In this document: piece after piece, positions 19,501-30,606 of the stretch
How positions within the stretch are numbered: position 1 is the first letter of the stretch
Layout: each line of letters starts with the position of its first letter
Assembly: GCF_036417845.1 (NCBI RefSeq)
Contig: NC_090020.1
Span: forward strand, 44,624,425-44,688,424
Origin: Apteryx mantelli
Lineage: Eukaryota > Chordata > Aves > Apterygiformes > Apterygidae
Direction of reading: 5' to 3'
Length of the DNA stretch: 64,000 nucleotides
The notes under the pieces: generated by a model
What the model was told of the DNA's origin: nothing
The model's database searches: none
The model's input: only the letters and a program-made list of their open reading frames with translations
Made by a program: the position numbers and the translations under genes

Positions 19501-22095
19501 ATTCTGTGCTTTGTCCCTTTGCTGCTGTCAAGGACAGAATTTAAAATGCACGTGGTACATAGATTTAGTAGATGTTGCTTTTAATGTGTCCAGAAATAGT
19601 TATAATAATCTCACTCCCTTATAGTATTTAGAATAGAATAGTATAGAATTCTGGGAATATAAAAGGCTTCTTTCACTGCTTAGGATTGTTTTTTCTGATA
19701 GTAGTAAAAAAACAATAATAAAAAAACATAATCTGCTTCTTGATCAGATAAGTCAGATCACCAATCACACAAGCATTAGCTTACTACTGCTGTCTGTATC
19801 ACTTCTAAATTCAGCAAGTAAGTTCTGTAGTAGATTATCAAGCGTATTAGTTTTCAGTACTTCATCTTCCTGCCAAAGGTATTGCTCACATGAAAGCAGA
19901 GACTTCAACCCAGTGCTCTTCTAACAAGTTCACATGCTGACACTAAATTATCTTCAAATGCATTATAATTTCCAGTTATCAGTCTACTTGCTGAGAGGGA
20001 TAGGTAAGATGAACAGCTCTGTCTGAGATTTAGCTTTATTTTCCAACTCCCTACATACTACTGCAAAGCAAAACATTGTATTTTCCTGCCACCCACAAAT
20101 TACTTTGTCTATAGGTATCCTTCTTCCTTCTGCTATTGTCTTCTTGTTATTTAAATATGCTGGATAAATGCAGATGAATCTAGAAGAGAAAACATTGCAA
20201 GATTAAGTAATATCAACTCCTTAAACTGTTTTTGCAATTGTAAAACAAAGACAGCCCATTTCTATAACACAGAAGTTTCCACAGCAGTTTAGAACAGCCA
20301 GTTATTTTTCCTTGACTAATTAGCAAGACATTGCAAAATCCCATTTTCAGTTATTCAAGAGACTATGCAACCATTTGGCTGAAACCATCTTTGCAAGACA
20401 CCAGTTTCAGGAGCAGGATGCGGACAAAGGAAGGGGCTATCTCCTAGGCTTTTGAGAAAAAAAATGAGGTTGAAAGACCATGTTTCCACCCACAGCATCT
20501 CAAAAGCTAAAATCTAATATATACATTTCACTCAGAAGAATTATGGAAGCTTTCCTTGAAAGGTTATAATACCCTCACTGCTGAATAATTTCAAGTTCTT
20601 GATAAAAGCAAAAAAAGCATTTTTATCATGGATTTGTTTTTCCCTATTCCCATAAAGAACTATCCAAATTTAGTCAGGTTACAAAGCCTTTGAAAAACTA
20701 TGCCTAGAAACCTGGCAGAGTTAAGATTTTTCAAAAGATTCAACCCTTTTCAAGCATATGTAAGGACCAGAGTGACTGAACCTCACTCTTACTTCTCATC
20801 AGGCAGAAATACTAGCAGAGTAGAGATTAAGGAAGCAGAAAGCAAGCAAATTATCTAGAGCAGATTGGTATTCAGTGAGCTGCAGACCGACAAGGAGTCA
20901 CTGATGGGGATTAAAAGGAAACATCTCTGAGGAGAAAGTCTGCCTCAAGAAAACATCTCTTTCTGACCCTGAAATCAGCCTCAGTCATCTCAACTCTCAT
21001 TACTCTTCTACTCCCAAATACCCTTGAACTGATATTTTCTCTTATTACTTACAACCCTTTTTACAGAACAGCTACTGCTTTTATGCAAGTGGCAGAGATC
21101 TGCACAAGAAAATTCTAACCTCATTATTGAAATTCACAACCATCAACACACTGCACTGACCACCATCTCCTCCTCAGTTTACTTCTTCTGAGGTTTAAAT
21201 GCATTACGTTAAAAGAATAATAAGGTAGTGCAACATCAAGCATTCCAGCATCAGGAAAGGCTAAATTTTCACTTCCTACATCAACAAATAAATGAGTTAT
21301 TATAATCTCCCCCATATCACCCTTATACAAGCTGAACCTTCTCTGCAATGAATCACAGGTGAGTGATACCTGTAGGTTCCTCGATTTGCTGCAGAGCATG
21401 TGGGCTGCACACCTGAATGCTGCCCCTGGAAAACAGAGTTCTAGTCACCCCTATAAAAAGTGCTTGGGGAGACTAAGCATTTCAGCAACACTAAATTCAA
21501 TACGTGGCCGTTAGCCATATTATATTTGTAACTAATCTTTGAAGACACGCAAAATAGAAATATTAACAACAAAATACAATTCTCCAAGTCCGCAGCACCT
21601 CACGCAGAACATCTAGAATACCTGTTCACTTTTACATACGGAAACCTGTCACAGGCAGCTAAAATATTCCTCATACGAATAGCTTAAAGGTAAGCGCAAC
21701 CCCCCCCCCCCCCCCCAACAAAAGACAGCGGAAACAAGCCCATCGCGCACTACGCTCCGAACCGGCAGCCCCCAAAGCAGCCCGACGGCTCGGAGGCGCG
21801 GCCGACGCAGCGCCGAGGGAGAGCACGGGAGGGCGCCTGACCCCCCGCTCCCGCTGCCCCCCCGCCCCTTAGGCCCCTTCCCGACTGCCGCCACCAGCAC
21901 AGCGCCCTGGGCTCGCACAGCCACTCGCCCCCGGCTACGGCCCAACGTACCCCCCACCCTCGGCCCGCTTCAAGCAAACGGGGTAGAGCGGGCCGACAGC
22001 CCTCCGAAACGAGGGCCGCAGCGGAGCAGGACCGGAGGACACAATCCGCGTTACCTCTCCTTATCAACCGGGGACGTGGTGGCGGCAGCGGCCAT
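16380..22095 (-). CDS. SRP19: SRP19, complete; join (minus) 22095-22055, 20179-20104, 19032-18961, 17790-17679, 16513-16380
   Basis: SRP19 is the 19 kDa protein of the eukaryotic signal recognition particle. It binds helices 6 and 8 of SRP RNA and prepares the site for SRP54, largely in the nucleolus. Five exons give 144 codons plus TGA, the same length as human. The reading includes FICIYPAYLNNKKTIAEGRR, the conserved block V-E-N-P-T-x-T-E-I-Q-D-V-C, N-K-M-Y-P-R-E-W-N-R-D-V-Q-Y-R-G-R-V-R, R-K-S-V-M-L-Y-A-A and the lysine/glycine tail K-K-G-K-G-K-K-K-K. All splice sites are GT/AG and exon lengths 41, 76, 72, 112 and 134 keep frame. The start ATG at 22095 lies in a CpG island and begins M-A-A-A-A-T-T-S-P, an Ala-rich N-terminus like that of the human protein. 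It is in tandem with APC (upstream) and convergent with REEP5. Confidence 0.97.
17679..17790 (-). CDS. SRP19: SRP19 exon 4
   Basis: The acceptor CATATGACAG precedes 17790 and donor GTGAGT follows 17679. It reads K-N-K-M-Y-P-R-E-W-N-R-D-V through R-V-R-I-Q-L-K-Q to Q-F-P-T, leaving one base of an Arg codon. It carries much of the basic RNA-contacting surface. Confidence 0.96.
18961..19032 (-). CDS. SRP19: SRP19 exon 3
   Basis: The 24 codons are in phase 0 on both sides: A-V-E-N-P-T-S-T-E-I-Q-D-V-C ... N-V-L-V-E. The donor GTAATA follows 18961. Confidence 0.96.
20104..20179 (-). CDS. SRP19: SRP19 exon 2
   Basis: The acceptor TTTTCTCTTCTAG lies before 20179 and donor GTAATT after 20104. One base completes an Arg codon, followed by 25 codons from F-I-C-I-Y-P-A-Y to I-P-I-D-K. 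Confidence 0.96.
21700..21716. repeat. C17 homopolymer at the edge of the CpG island
   Basis: Seventeen uninterrupted C on the + strand, in SRP19 intron 1 directly beside the CpG island. Confidence 0.95.
22055..22095 (-). CDS. SRP19: SRP19 exon 1 (coding part)
   Basis: ATG at 22095-22093 in the context TTATTATGGCCGC. Thirteen codons and two bases are followed by donor GTAACG at 22054. The ATG is within a YY1-like element, as in many short-leader housekeeping genes. Confidence 0.93.
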
Positions 22096-22299
22096 AATAA
22101 CGGCAGCAACAGCACTCCCAGCCGTTACTACCGTCGGTCTGGCCGCGTCACCCCGCCCCCCACACCAGAAATCCCGCCCCCTCCTGTCCTCCGACGGGAA
22201 CTCCCGGCATCCGATTGGGCGGCGTTGCTGTCCCTAAAGCGCGCCAGCCTGTAGGAGAGCGCAACGTAACTCGCGGCAGAGCGCGCGTGCGTCCTCCGC

Positions 22300-22310
22300 T
22301 GCGCAGGCGC
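22300..22310. promoter_or_regulatory. NRF1-like site
   Basis: TGCGCAGGCGC resembles the NRF1 consensus YGCGCAYGCGCR and lies about 205 bases upstream of the SRP19 ATG. This is a motif match by eye only. Confidence 0.4.
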
Positions 22311-22639
22311 CTCTGCTGAGGGGCGCGAGGCGGCGGCAGCGGCGGCCTCCCGCCGCGGGGGGGAGCCGAAGCGCTTGTTGGAAACGGGAACAAACCAAAG
22401 GTTTCTGGTGGAGAACAGGCTCAGCACGATGACCGTTGAGCAGAAACTGGAAGTGAAACACTGGGGGTCGCCTCAGCTCGATGGCTGCGTTCTTATCAAC
22501 GGCAAAAGCGAAGTGAAGAACCCTACCAGCAGGTCGACGTTTCATTGCGAGGGGCTTCATTAAAAATGGCGCCCGGCCGCCAGGAGGAGTGTGCGGCCTT
22601 CTGCATGTGGGTTTTGGGGGTAATACTGTGCAGCAGTTC

Positions 22640-24410
22640 TGAGTGTGGAGACTTAAAGACTCGCAAAGCACGGAAAGCTCAGCATCTCACCTGCAAAATG
22701 CTGTTTCACTGCAACTTCCTGGAAAAGCCAATGCCGTTCACACATGTTGGTGTGAAATTCAGTGACATGACCAAAATGTTGATAAGAATGGGACACATTA
22801 TCAAAGATTGTTTCAGTGCTAAAACTGTGGCTCATGCAGCCTATGTACCCAAGGGCATGACAGCTGATCCAGATCTTTGAAGCCAGAAACTTTTTGGTCA
22901 ATATTTTAAATGTTATGTGAGGATGATCTAGTACTAAGAAACCTTTACAATAATTTGCCAGCATTTCAGGACACTTCAGTTATACCAAATGAACTATTCT
23001 GCACATGTTAAGTTTCCAGAGACCATATCAAGGGTGACATTCAAAGAGCAAACTTAAGTTTCAGTTCAAGCTGACAAAATGATTACTATGTTTTGTGATC
23101 ACAGGTAGTAACAGTATTATGCTGTCTATTAGAGGGTGATGTTCCTGTTGAATGTTTTGTGCAGTCTCAGTAGTGAAAGACCACCCAGAGGTTTGGCAAC
23201 AGCGATCAACTCTGTCCTTCATGAACATGAAGTGTACAAACCTACTGCTTGTAGGACAGTGCAGCAGTGATGATGGGTAGACTGAATGGAGTGCAAGCCC
23301 TAACGAAAAAGAAATTCCACAGGGTACATTTTGTGCACTGTTACACTCACCAATTAAACCTTTTCATGCAGCAGCTATGCTCCAGAACACACAAAGAACT
23401 GAAAGTATTTTTGCACGTTTTTCTGCATTCTCCTATTTTTTTCTGCCTCAAAAAGGCATACGGCTGTCCAAGATGAAGTACTGAATAGGAGGATGCTGAG
23501 ACCGAGTGCAACACAATGGAATTTCCAGGGAAGAACTGTAAGGACAGTTCATGAAAACTTGGAAGAGTTATGGAAACGCTTCAGAAAGAATCAAGGTGGC
23601 ATTTAGCACCCAGTCATGAGTTATTTGGGCCACTGATTCTTTTGAATGGTGAGCAGTTTTGTTGTCTTCTTTCTTTCCATCTTTCCTCTCATTATGCCAG
23701 ATGTGAATATACTGTTCAAACTACTACAGAAGAGAAATACAACTGTGTGGTCTCTGCAATAGCAGCTTTCAAAGATGTGATTGCAGCTATATGAGATCAG
23801 GGCAAAGCTTTGGCAGCTCTTTAGAAAGATAAGCTGATAACAAAAAGAAAAGTTACACAAACCGAGCTGAGTCAAGTTATGAAGGAAGCTTTTGATCCAA
23901 TAGTTGTCCATGCTGAAGACCGATTTCCAGAGAGTGATCCCTGATTACCATCAAGCTGGCTGATATGGAGTTCTTTAAAAAATACGTGTGTTATTTTTCT
24001 GAAGGGGGATAAAACACAGCAATTGACTATTTTCTGTTTTCAAGAAAAAAAAAGACACAGCTTGTTATTTTCTACTGATGCATAGATCTCATAAGTGGTA
24101 TAAAATTCACTACATCACTGTTTTACAAAACAATATAGAAGAAATTTTCAGTGAAATGATGAACTCCTTTAAATTATAATCATGATATCTTTGACGACAT
24201 CAGAACTGAAAAAAGATTTTCTTGACACTGAAATGTATGGAAGACCTGCTTGAGGAACATGAAAAGCACAGAATAACAGGATGCTTTAGCAGTGCTGTTG
24301 ATAGAGAATAACCTAGTGAAGTCATGGAGCATTTGGCAAGGCTGAAGAACAGACAGGCACAGTCTTTTTGTGTGATGCTGTCAGATGCTGGGAAGAAAAA
24401 CATACCTCTC
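22640..24410 (+). mobile_element. Decayed hAT-superfamily transposase (ZMYM/DUF4371-like)
   Basis: Read across frames on the + strand, several blocks resemble hAT transposases: F-L-E-K-P-M-P-F-T-H-V-G-V-K-F-S-D-M near 22710-22770, then A-A-V-M-M-G-R-L-N-G-V-Q-A-L near 23265-23305 followed by F-V-H-C-Y-T-H-Q-L-N-L near 23325-23360 (the RNase H-fold region with the typical H-C-x-x-H-x-L-N-L), then T-Q-W-N-F-Q-G-R-T-V and E-N-L-E-E-L near 23510-23570, and A-F-K-D-V-I-A-A-I near 23765-23793. Stop codons and frameshifts break it throughout, so it makes no transposase. Terminal inverted repeats and a target duplication were not identified. It begins within about 70 bases of the SRP19 CpG island. 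Confidence 0.6.
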
Positions 24411-27400
24411 TAAAAGGTAATTATTAAAAATAATTATGTATTTAAACACATGGCCATTTTTTGTTAATTTATAACAACAAAACATTCTCATCTTGTTAGC
24501 TTGATAAAGAATTACCAGCATTGTTTAGTACAATACTATTCTTTCAAGTCTCTGTTGCATACACACACGCGTGTCTATTATGGGACTTTTGTTGAGATCC
24601 CCACCAACTAAACAGTGTCAGAAGTACCACTACTTTGGGAGCTGTTGTCCAACTTGTCAGTGCTTAACCTGTGCCTCAGTCAGGGTGGCAGAAGCAGGCT
24701 GGGCCAGCTGCTGTGACCTCCGTTCAGCAAAACAAGCAGTAGGGCAGGGAAGGAGGGAGGTGGGCAGGTCAGCACCGTTTGCTCCGCATTCGCTGCCTGC
24801 ATGCGTGCTGCATGGCAATGAGACCCTGCAGTGCCAGGGTTGTGCTTCCCTAACAGCAGGCTGCAGGCTGTTACTTGTGCTCAGGGAGAAGGTGGGTTGT
24901 TTTACAATTGTTTACAACATTTAACCCTCCATGACTGTATATACAATATAAGCTGTGGACAGAGTAGATTTCATTGTACTCATTGTGTCCTAGTACCAAT
25001 ATCTATGCATGGCATACTCATCGTCTGATCTCTAAATTAAACATGTTCATCACTAAACCATGTTATGCATCAAGCTCGTTGCAGTTTATTTTTGTTCTTC
25101 AAATAACAATATGCATAACCTGGGACACACGGTCTTGAATCCCCCAAAAGGGTATAAACCTAGATCTCCTTCTGAAAAACAATGCTCTAGCAGAGTTTAA
25201 ATAAAAGAACTACCTAATGCTTTTAGGGAAAAAAAATATATTTATTTGGTATTTCCACAGTTTCAAATACAATTAATAAAAATTAGGCTAAAACTTAATG
25301 AACAAATACTAAAAGTTATTTCTCCATTGTGCCATTTTTTTCTCTTAGATTTTTGCAACGTTTTTAATTTCTCTGTTACTTTGTAGACCACTTTCTGGTG
25401 CATAATGGACTGCTATTAGACAACAGATTGAGAAACTGCTATGACATTAGATAAAAAATGGCAGCAAACACAGCTGCAATTTGTGAGTGGCCTGATACTG
25501 TTACTGCATATTAAGTTTGCTCTCAGTCTGCCCACTTATTTCAGGATCCTGAGAAAGCTTTTATATGTTTGTTTGTTTAATGTTGCTATATTTGATAACT
25601 GCATGGTATTTTTTCCTTTGTTTGAATTTATATAGTTTCTTAACATTAACATATGTGGATTAATGATTTCTCTTCTAAAATAATATTTAAACTTACTTTT
25701 ACATAGCACAGAAGCTACTTAGCCGATATAAGTATTTGTGGTGATGACATAAAGGATTTTTCACGTCTATTTCAGATGGAAAAAATTATAAACAATTCTT
25801 GGAAATTGAGTTTGTCGAGTTACAGATTGAATTATATCGCATACATGGCTGACCACAACAAGGGAAGCATGTCTTCTTTTCTGTATATCCTATTCTTACA
25901 TACCAATCTCATGTCTTGGTGCTAGAATTCACAGTATCTTGAAACTAACATGCCTAAAATGAAGCATTAGATACAAACATGTCAGTTTAATCCCCACCAT
26001 CACTATAAAACCATCACATTGAGTATATGGCATCCAGCCACTACATTTGTTCTAGTGTCACAAGAAATTTATTTTAAACTTAAATTCTGCATATTTCCAG
26101 CCTGAAGAATTCAAAGACATAAGTAGGTCACAAAACACACCAACTCAGGCATATAAAAGGAGCAGGCACTCTCCAAATATCTATTGTCCCTGACATCAGA
26201 AATTCAGTAATTAAGCAATAAAGTTCAAAACCTGGCAGCTCTTAAACATTCAAATCAATGTGAGGATAAGGTGTAATTGCTCTTGAGGACAGGACCCATG
26301 TATGTCTGAAGCAAAACTTCACAATTCCAAATAATGCCTTTGCTTAGTACCAGGGATACTGGTCTCTGAAAGCTGCTTATAACTTCATTCCGTATGTCTC
26401 AACTACGCAGTGGAAATGGAAATAGCAGGGAATGAACATTGCACTACGCGCACTTCAAACAGAAATCTGTCATAGCACACATGGCAGCGAGTAAGGTGTG
26501 CTCAGGCAAACCCTGTTTTATGACTGCGGCAGGGAAAAAAAACTATCAAAAAATTATAATCAAGGGCCTGTAAAATTATGAAACAGAAATTCAGCAGTGG
26601 TTGTGATACAGCCTGGTACATTTCACCTGGGATAAATCCAGATGCCCTAACTGAAAGTGGCTGCCCATGCAAAAGCATCTGGATTGAGCCAAAACAATAC
26701 TTCTGCGTATTACTGGAAGTGATGTACAGGTATCAGCTCATTCAGGCCTAGCTTAGGTGTTCAGTTTTCTCTGACCTGGTGTTACACTGTATAGTCTAAA
26801 TAGGCTAGAAATGTGTATATAACATACAGATTAGTGGCATCATTCAAGAGGAGGTATGTTTTCAGCTAGATTGGTGCAACACCTCTGTAGTGGACTGCTG
26901 ATACAATGCAGAACAAAGAAAAGGGATGCAGGGTGAAATCTTGGTTGGTTCAATAGACATTGAAAGGAAGTGTTGAGCAGAGAAGGATTTTCCCACAGTC
27001 TTTATAAGCAAGGATTCAAAAAAATGTATTTTAAAATAAAATATAGGGAAAATAAATGGAAATAAAAGAAACCATTTAAATAGAAACACTTCATGAAATA
27101 TGACACTAAGATGGAAGTGTAGGCAGTTGTAAACTAGCTCTGTCTGAAAGATAACTTTGAAGAGTATAGAGAAGAAAAAAAAAGAATGCTGTGCTTCATT
27201 TAGATTCACAAAAGTGGTGTTTACATATCATGAAACTTCAGTATGCAGACTGAACCATAGCATCTTGGTATATTGTACTTTTAGAATGCTGTGTACACCA
27301 CTTTCCCAAAAGAAGTGATTATTTTAAATCCATGGACTACTACAGTTCTTTCTATCTTAGTAAGCCAAAATCCTGTCCTTTACCATAGGGGGTCTCTGGA

Positions 27401-30351
27401 GAAGCACCACCTCATGGCTATCCTACAATTTAAGAGACAATTGCACCACTTACTCTCTTTAGTACTCAGCAGAAAAGTCCCTTCTGTTCATCAGTATGAT
27501 AGAGTCCTAGAAATAATCCTGATAGCACATGCATCCTTAAAAAGGCATAAACATCCACAAGATTTCTAAAGCTATTTTGGGCTTACTTGTTTCAATCTGC
27601 TTAACTGCTGCACCATAACAGCAGCAGTCCCATAGCTGCCTTGAAACAGCACTCCGGAATGGTACTTAATGCAGAACTAAAAGTCTTTTAGAATATCTTA
27701 CCTAGACTCAACCCTTGACTTCAGAAAATACTGCAGACACCGTATACAGTATTTCTCTGAGATATGGGGGAAAACTGGCATGCACCACATTGCCGATGGA
27801 CTCTATCCAATTTCTATTTAGCTGGCAACAAAAGAATTGGCAAAATGCAAATACAGAAAATAAGGATTTCTACCCATCTCTAATTCCTTGCTATTTGCAA
27901 AGAAAATGTGACTGGGAAAAAAAGTATAGTCTCAGTTTTACATCCAATTGTTCCTTGGCCTTTCTTTTTTGCCTTGTGGAACAGCTGACAGCTGTGCAAA
28001 GTCACAACTGTGCAAAGTCAGTTTGTAAGACCAAAAGGAACCATCAGTCATCCACACGTGACACAATAATACACTATTTACTCTGAACTCATAGCTTTCA
28101 TTTAAACTAGGGGATTTCTGTCTGAAAGGCTTCCAAATGACTTAAAACGCTTAAAGGGTGTCAAATTATCCATCACAATTGGTCAACTGTTCAATTACTC
28201 TAAGAATAAAGGTGACAACTCCCTTTCCTCACCTGATGGAAAAAATCAGATAAAAATGGGAAATTTCTAGCCATTCATATTATGGCTTAATCTTTACATC
28301 TACCTTCCTGCTCTTCCATGGCTACTTCCATATAAAGTGTCTGCCACCACAGACCTTAGTAACAATCTAGTTAAGATGCACAAGCAAATCTGAATTCTGT
28401 TTATTGTATATCCACACTGCATCCCACCCCACCCCCCCAGTATGCTCTTCTGTACAGAGGATTTTTAGGAGAAGGGACAGAATTAGGCATAAGCTACCTT
28501 CATTCGGTATTAAATGTAATCACTCAAAATATCCCAGTTTTCTTGATCCTTACTTTAAACTGCAGGTGATAGTAATAATGCTTTTTTCTATATTCTGGCT
28601 ATAAAATGTTATCTGGCTTTTTAAAAATTGCTAGTAAGGGAATTTCCTTTTCTATTTATAAATTAAAACTAAAAAGTATATTTTTCTCTAGAACACTTCA
28701 AAAATAAAGTACCAAAGTACCAAATCAGCCAACCAAACTCATTAATCCTGAAATCAGAACTCATCTTCTAAACTATGAACAGAGAGCTACAAATACTAGA
28801 AAACACAGTATCTTACTAACTCAGCAACAGTGCATCTTTTTAGTTTAAATGCTTCTGATCTAACTATATGTTAAAGCCTAAAGTGAACAGAAGGGTGCAA
28901 AATATGCATGTGTATGTGTGCATAAATGTGTGTGTTTGTATGTTGGGAATTCAACTAATCCAGGTCCTTTAATAGTCTCTAATCAGGGACTAAAGAATGC
29001 ATTCATTATGGAAAAGAAAGACTTGAAGTTAACCGAGTCTCTACTGTGCTTAAAAGTCAAAATGAAATAAGCTCTTTTGTGAACCTCTGGTAAATAATGG
29101 AGGGAGGTAATGGAATTATGTTGTGGCAGAAGTAGATTTTGTTCTGTGGAATTCATTTTAAAATGAAACATGCAAGAAAACAGAGCTCCACTGGTAAATT
29201 CCCTGTCTCTGAGCTTATTTCCCATTTTTGTTTATATGAAACGTGACTACCAACAAAATCAATTTGAATGTTTTTAAGGCATTAGTTCTGATATACTCTG
29301 TCATTGTCCAAGTGTCTTAAGAGCAACTTCCTTTTAAATTAAATTATATTTCTAATACAGCAAACAGACACCTAACTTTTAGTAGTAGCCAAGAAAAGAA
29401 TTCCACTCTGACAAGATGCAATCAAGAGGAAATTTTATGTAACACTGCAAGTAATAAGTTATGCATAGCAAGCCTAAATTCAGAATTAGTATACTGTGAA
29501 ACAAAATACATTAGAATAGTTGAAGGAAGAATTAATTACAGAGTTAGGATATAAACAGTAATGCATCTCAGGCAGAAGCAAACAAAACTGAAGGAAAGAT
29601 AATTGTGGGCTGAGTTTGTTAAGGAGAAACAGTATTTACAGGTGGGAAAATGCATCCTATCTCAGAGGATGACAATTCTTTGCAGAGAACCAGCACAAGC
29701 TTTATGCATCTTAAATCCCACCAAAAAGTACGGCATAAGAAATAAGCAGTTTGTACATCAGTCCTGGGCTCTTACTCTGGTCAGAAGTGCGTTTCACTGA
29801 GTGAACAAGTCCCCTCTACATCTTCATGATATCCTAATTGCAGTTTCACAGCCACTCAAGCAAAGGATGTTTTCACAAACAGCAAAATTAGAAGACTTTT
29901 CTCAAATCTTACAGTGGCAGAAATTTGTAAATACATAAAGCCAGAACTGTTTGGAAATTTCACGAGGAATAGATCACTTGCAAATCTGTGCTAGGGAGGC
30001 GTTACTCAGTCTTCCAGTAAGCAAACAACACATCTGGTAGACTGAAAGTTGACAGCAGAAAACTGAGGTATTAAATACACACTTTATATTCATCTAGATA
30101 TTACCAATTCATTCCGACGCCTCCATTACTGTTGTGAACTCTTAAGCTCCTTCAGCCCCACACCAAATCCCCTTGCACTTCTAATATGTAACCAAACACA
30201 ACACATAACCAGCCAACTTACTGTTCTGACTAAAAACTCAACCTTAACTACATTACCATTCTCTATAAACACATTTACAGATACAATCTGTTATTCTGCA
30301 TACAGGAAACTATGAAGCTTAAGTGAAGTTTTTGTATGTGATTTGAAATGA

Positions 30352-30606
30352 AAAAAGAGTGTGGGCATTTTTACTGTTTTACTTAAAAGTGCAAAGGAGA
30401 TGGCTGTGGAAGCAAAGGGTGAACACATTTGGGTGATCTGGGCTCAAGAAATTCCTCAAAGTTTTAAGCGTGTGGAGGAAGTCATGCTTCTTACTGACTG
30501 ACAATTTGCTTCTGATTCACAGCTTCATCCAGATCACAGTCTTGTCAAGAACAAAGCTGCCCGGCAGGTGGATGAAATTTTGCAAGGCATTACAGTAGGT
30601 AAATGA
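30352..30606 (+). pseudogene. Coding-like frame with one internal TGA, origin unknown
   Basis: One frame stays open for 49 codons, meets TGA at 30499-30501, then stays open for another 34 codons to TGA at 30604-30606. Both halves look like protein: around the first ATG at 30400 E-M-A-V-E-A-K-G-E-H-I-W-V-I-W, and after the TGA L-H-P-D-H-S-L-V-K-N-K-A-A-R-Q-V-D-E-I-L. The second half could instead be an exon at 30523-30598, because a branch-point-like CTGAC, a pyrimidine-rich acceptor ending CAG and a donor GTAAAT bracket it. I cannot name the source. A decayed gene, a processed copy, an exon of an unseen gene or chance all remain open. Confidence 0.3.

Larger units (their letters stand above)
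16514..22054 (-). other. SRP19: SRP19 introns 1-4
   Basis: Four introns: 20180-22054, 19033-20103, 17791-18960 and 16514-17678. All are AT-rich and carry no gene I can support. Intron 1 begins within the CpG island and contains a 17-base C run at 21700-21716. The open frames at 16672-16980 (+) and 16760-17002 (-) overlap each other and match nothing I know. Confidence 0.75.
21720..22580. promoter_or_regulatory. CpG island with the SRP19 promoter
   Basis: GC content and CpG frequency rise abruptly from about 21720 to 22580 against an AT-rich background. The SRP19 start codon lies inside, and no TATA box is seen upstream of it. An NRF1-like palindrome, TGCGCAGGCGC, is at 22300-22310 with further GCGC-rich sequence at about 22280-22291. 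YY1-like AnATGGC elements occur at the SRP19 ATG (minus) and at about 22563-22571 (plus). The island extends some 480 bases past the ATG, so it could also start a + strand transcript. Confidence 0.8.

Noticed and set aside
21649-22671. Several overlapping minus-strand frames in the CpG island
   Set aside because: GC-rich sequence lacks stop codons in many frames. Only the 13-codon SRP19 exon 1 is supported.
24571-24924. 117-codon + strand frame in a GC-richer patch
   Set aside because: Cys- and Arg-rich low-information reading with no motif; the GC patch itself explains the open frame.
27715-28086. 123-codon + strand frame in intergenic DNA
   Set aside because: I considered a viral or retroelement remnant, but no conserved motif supports it.
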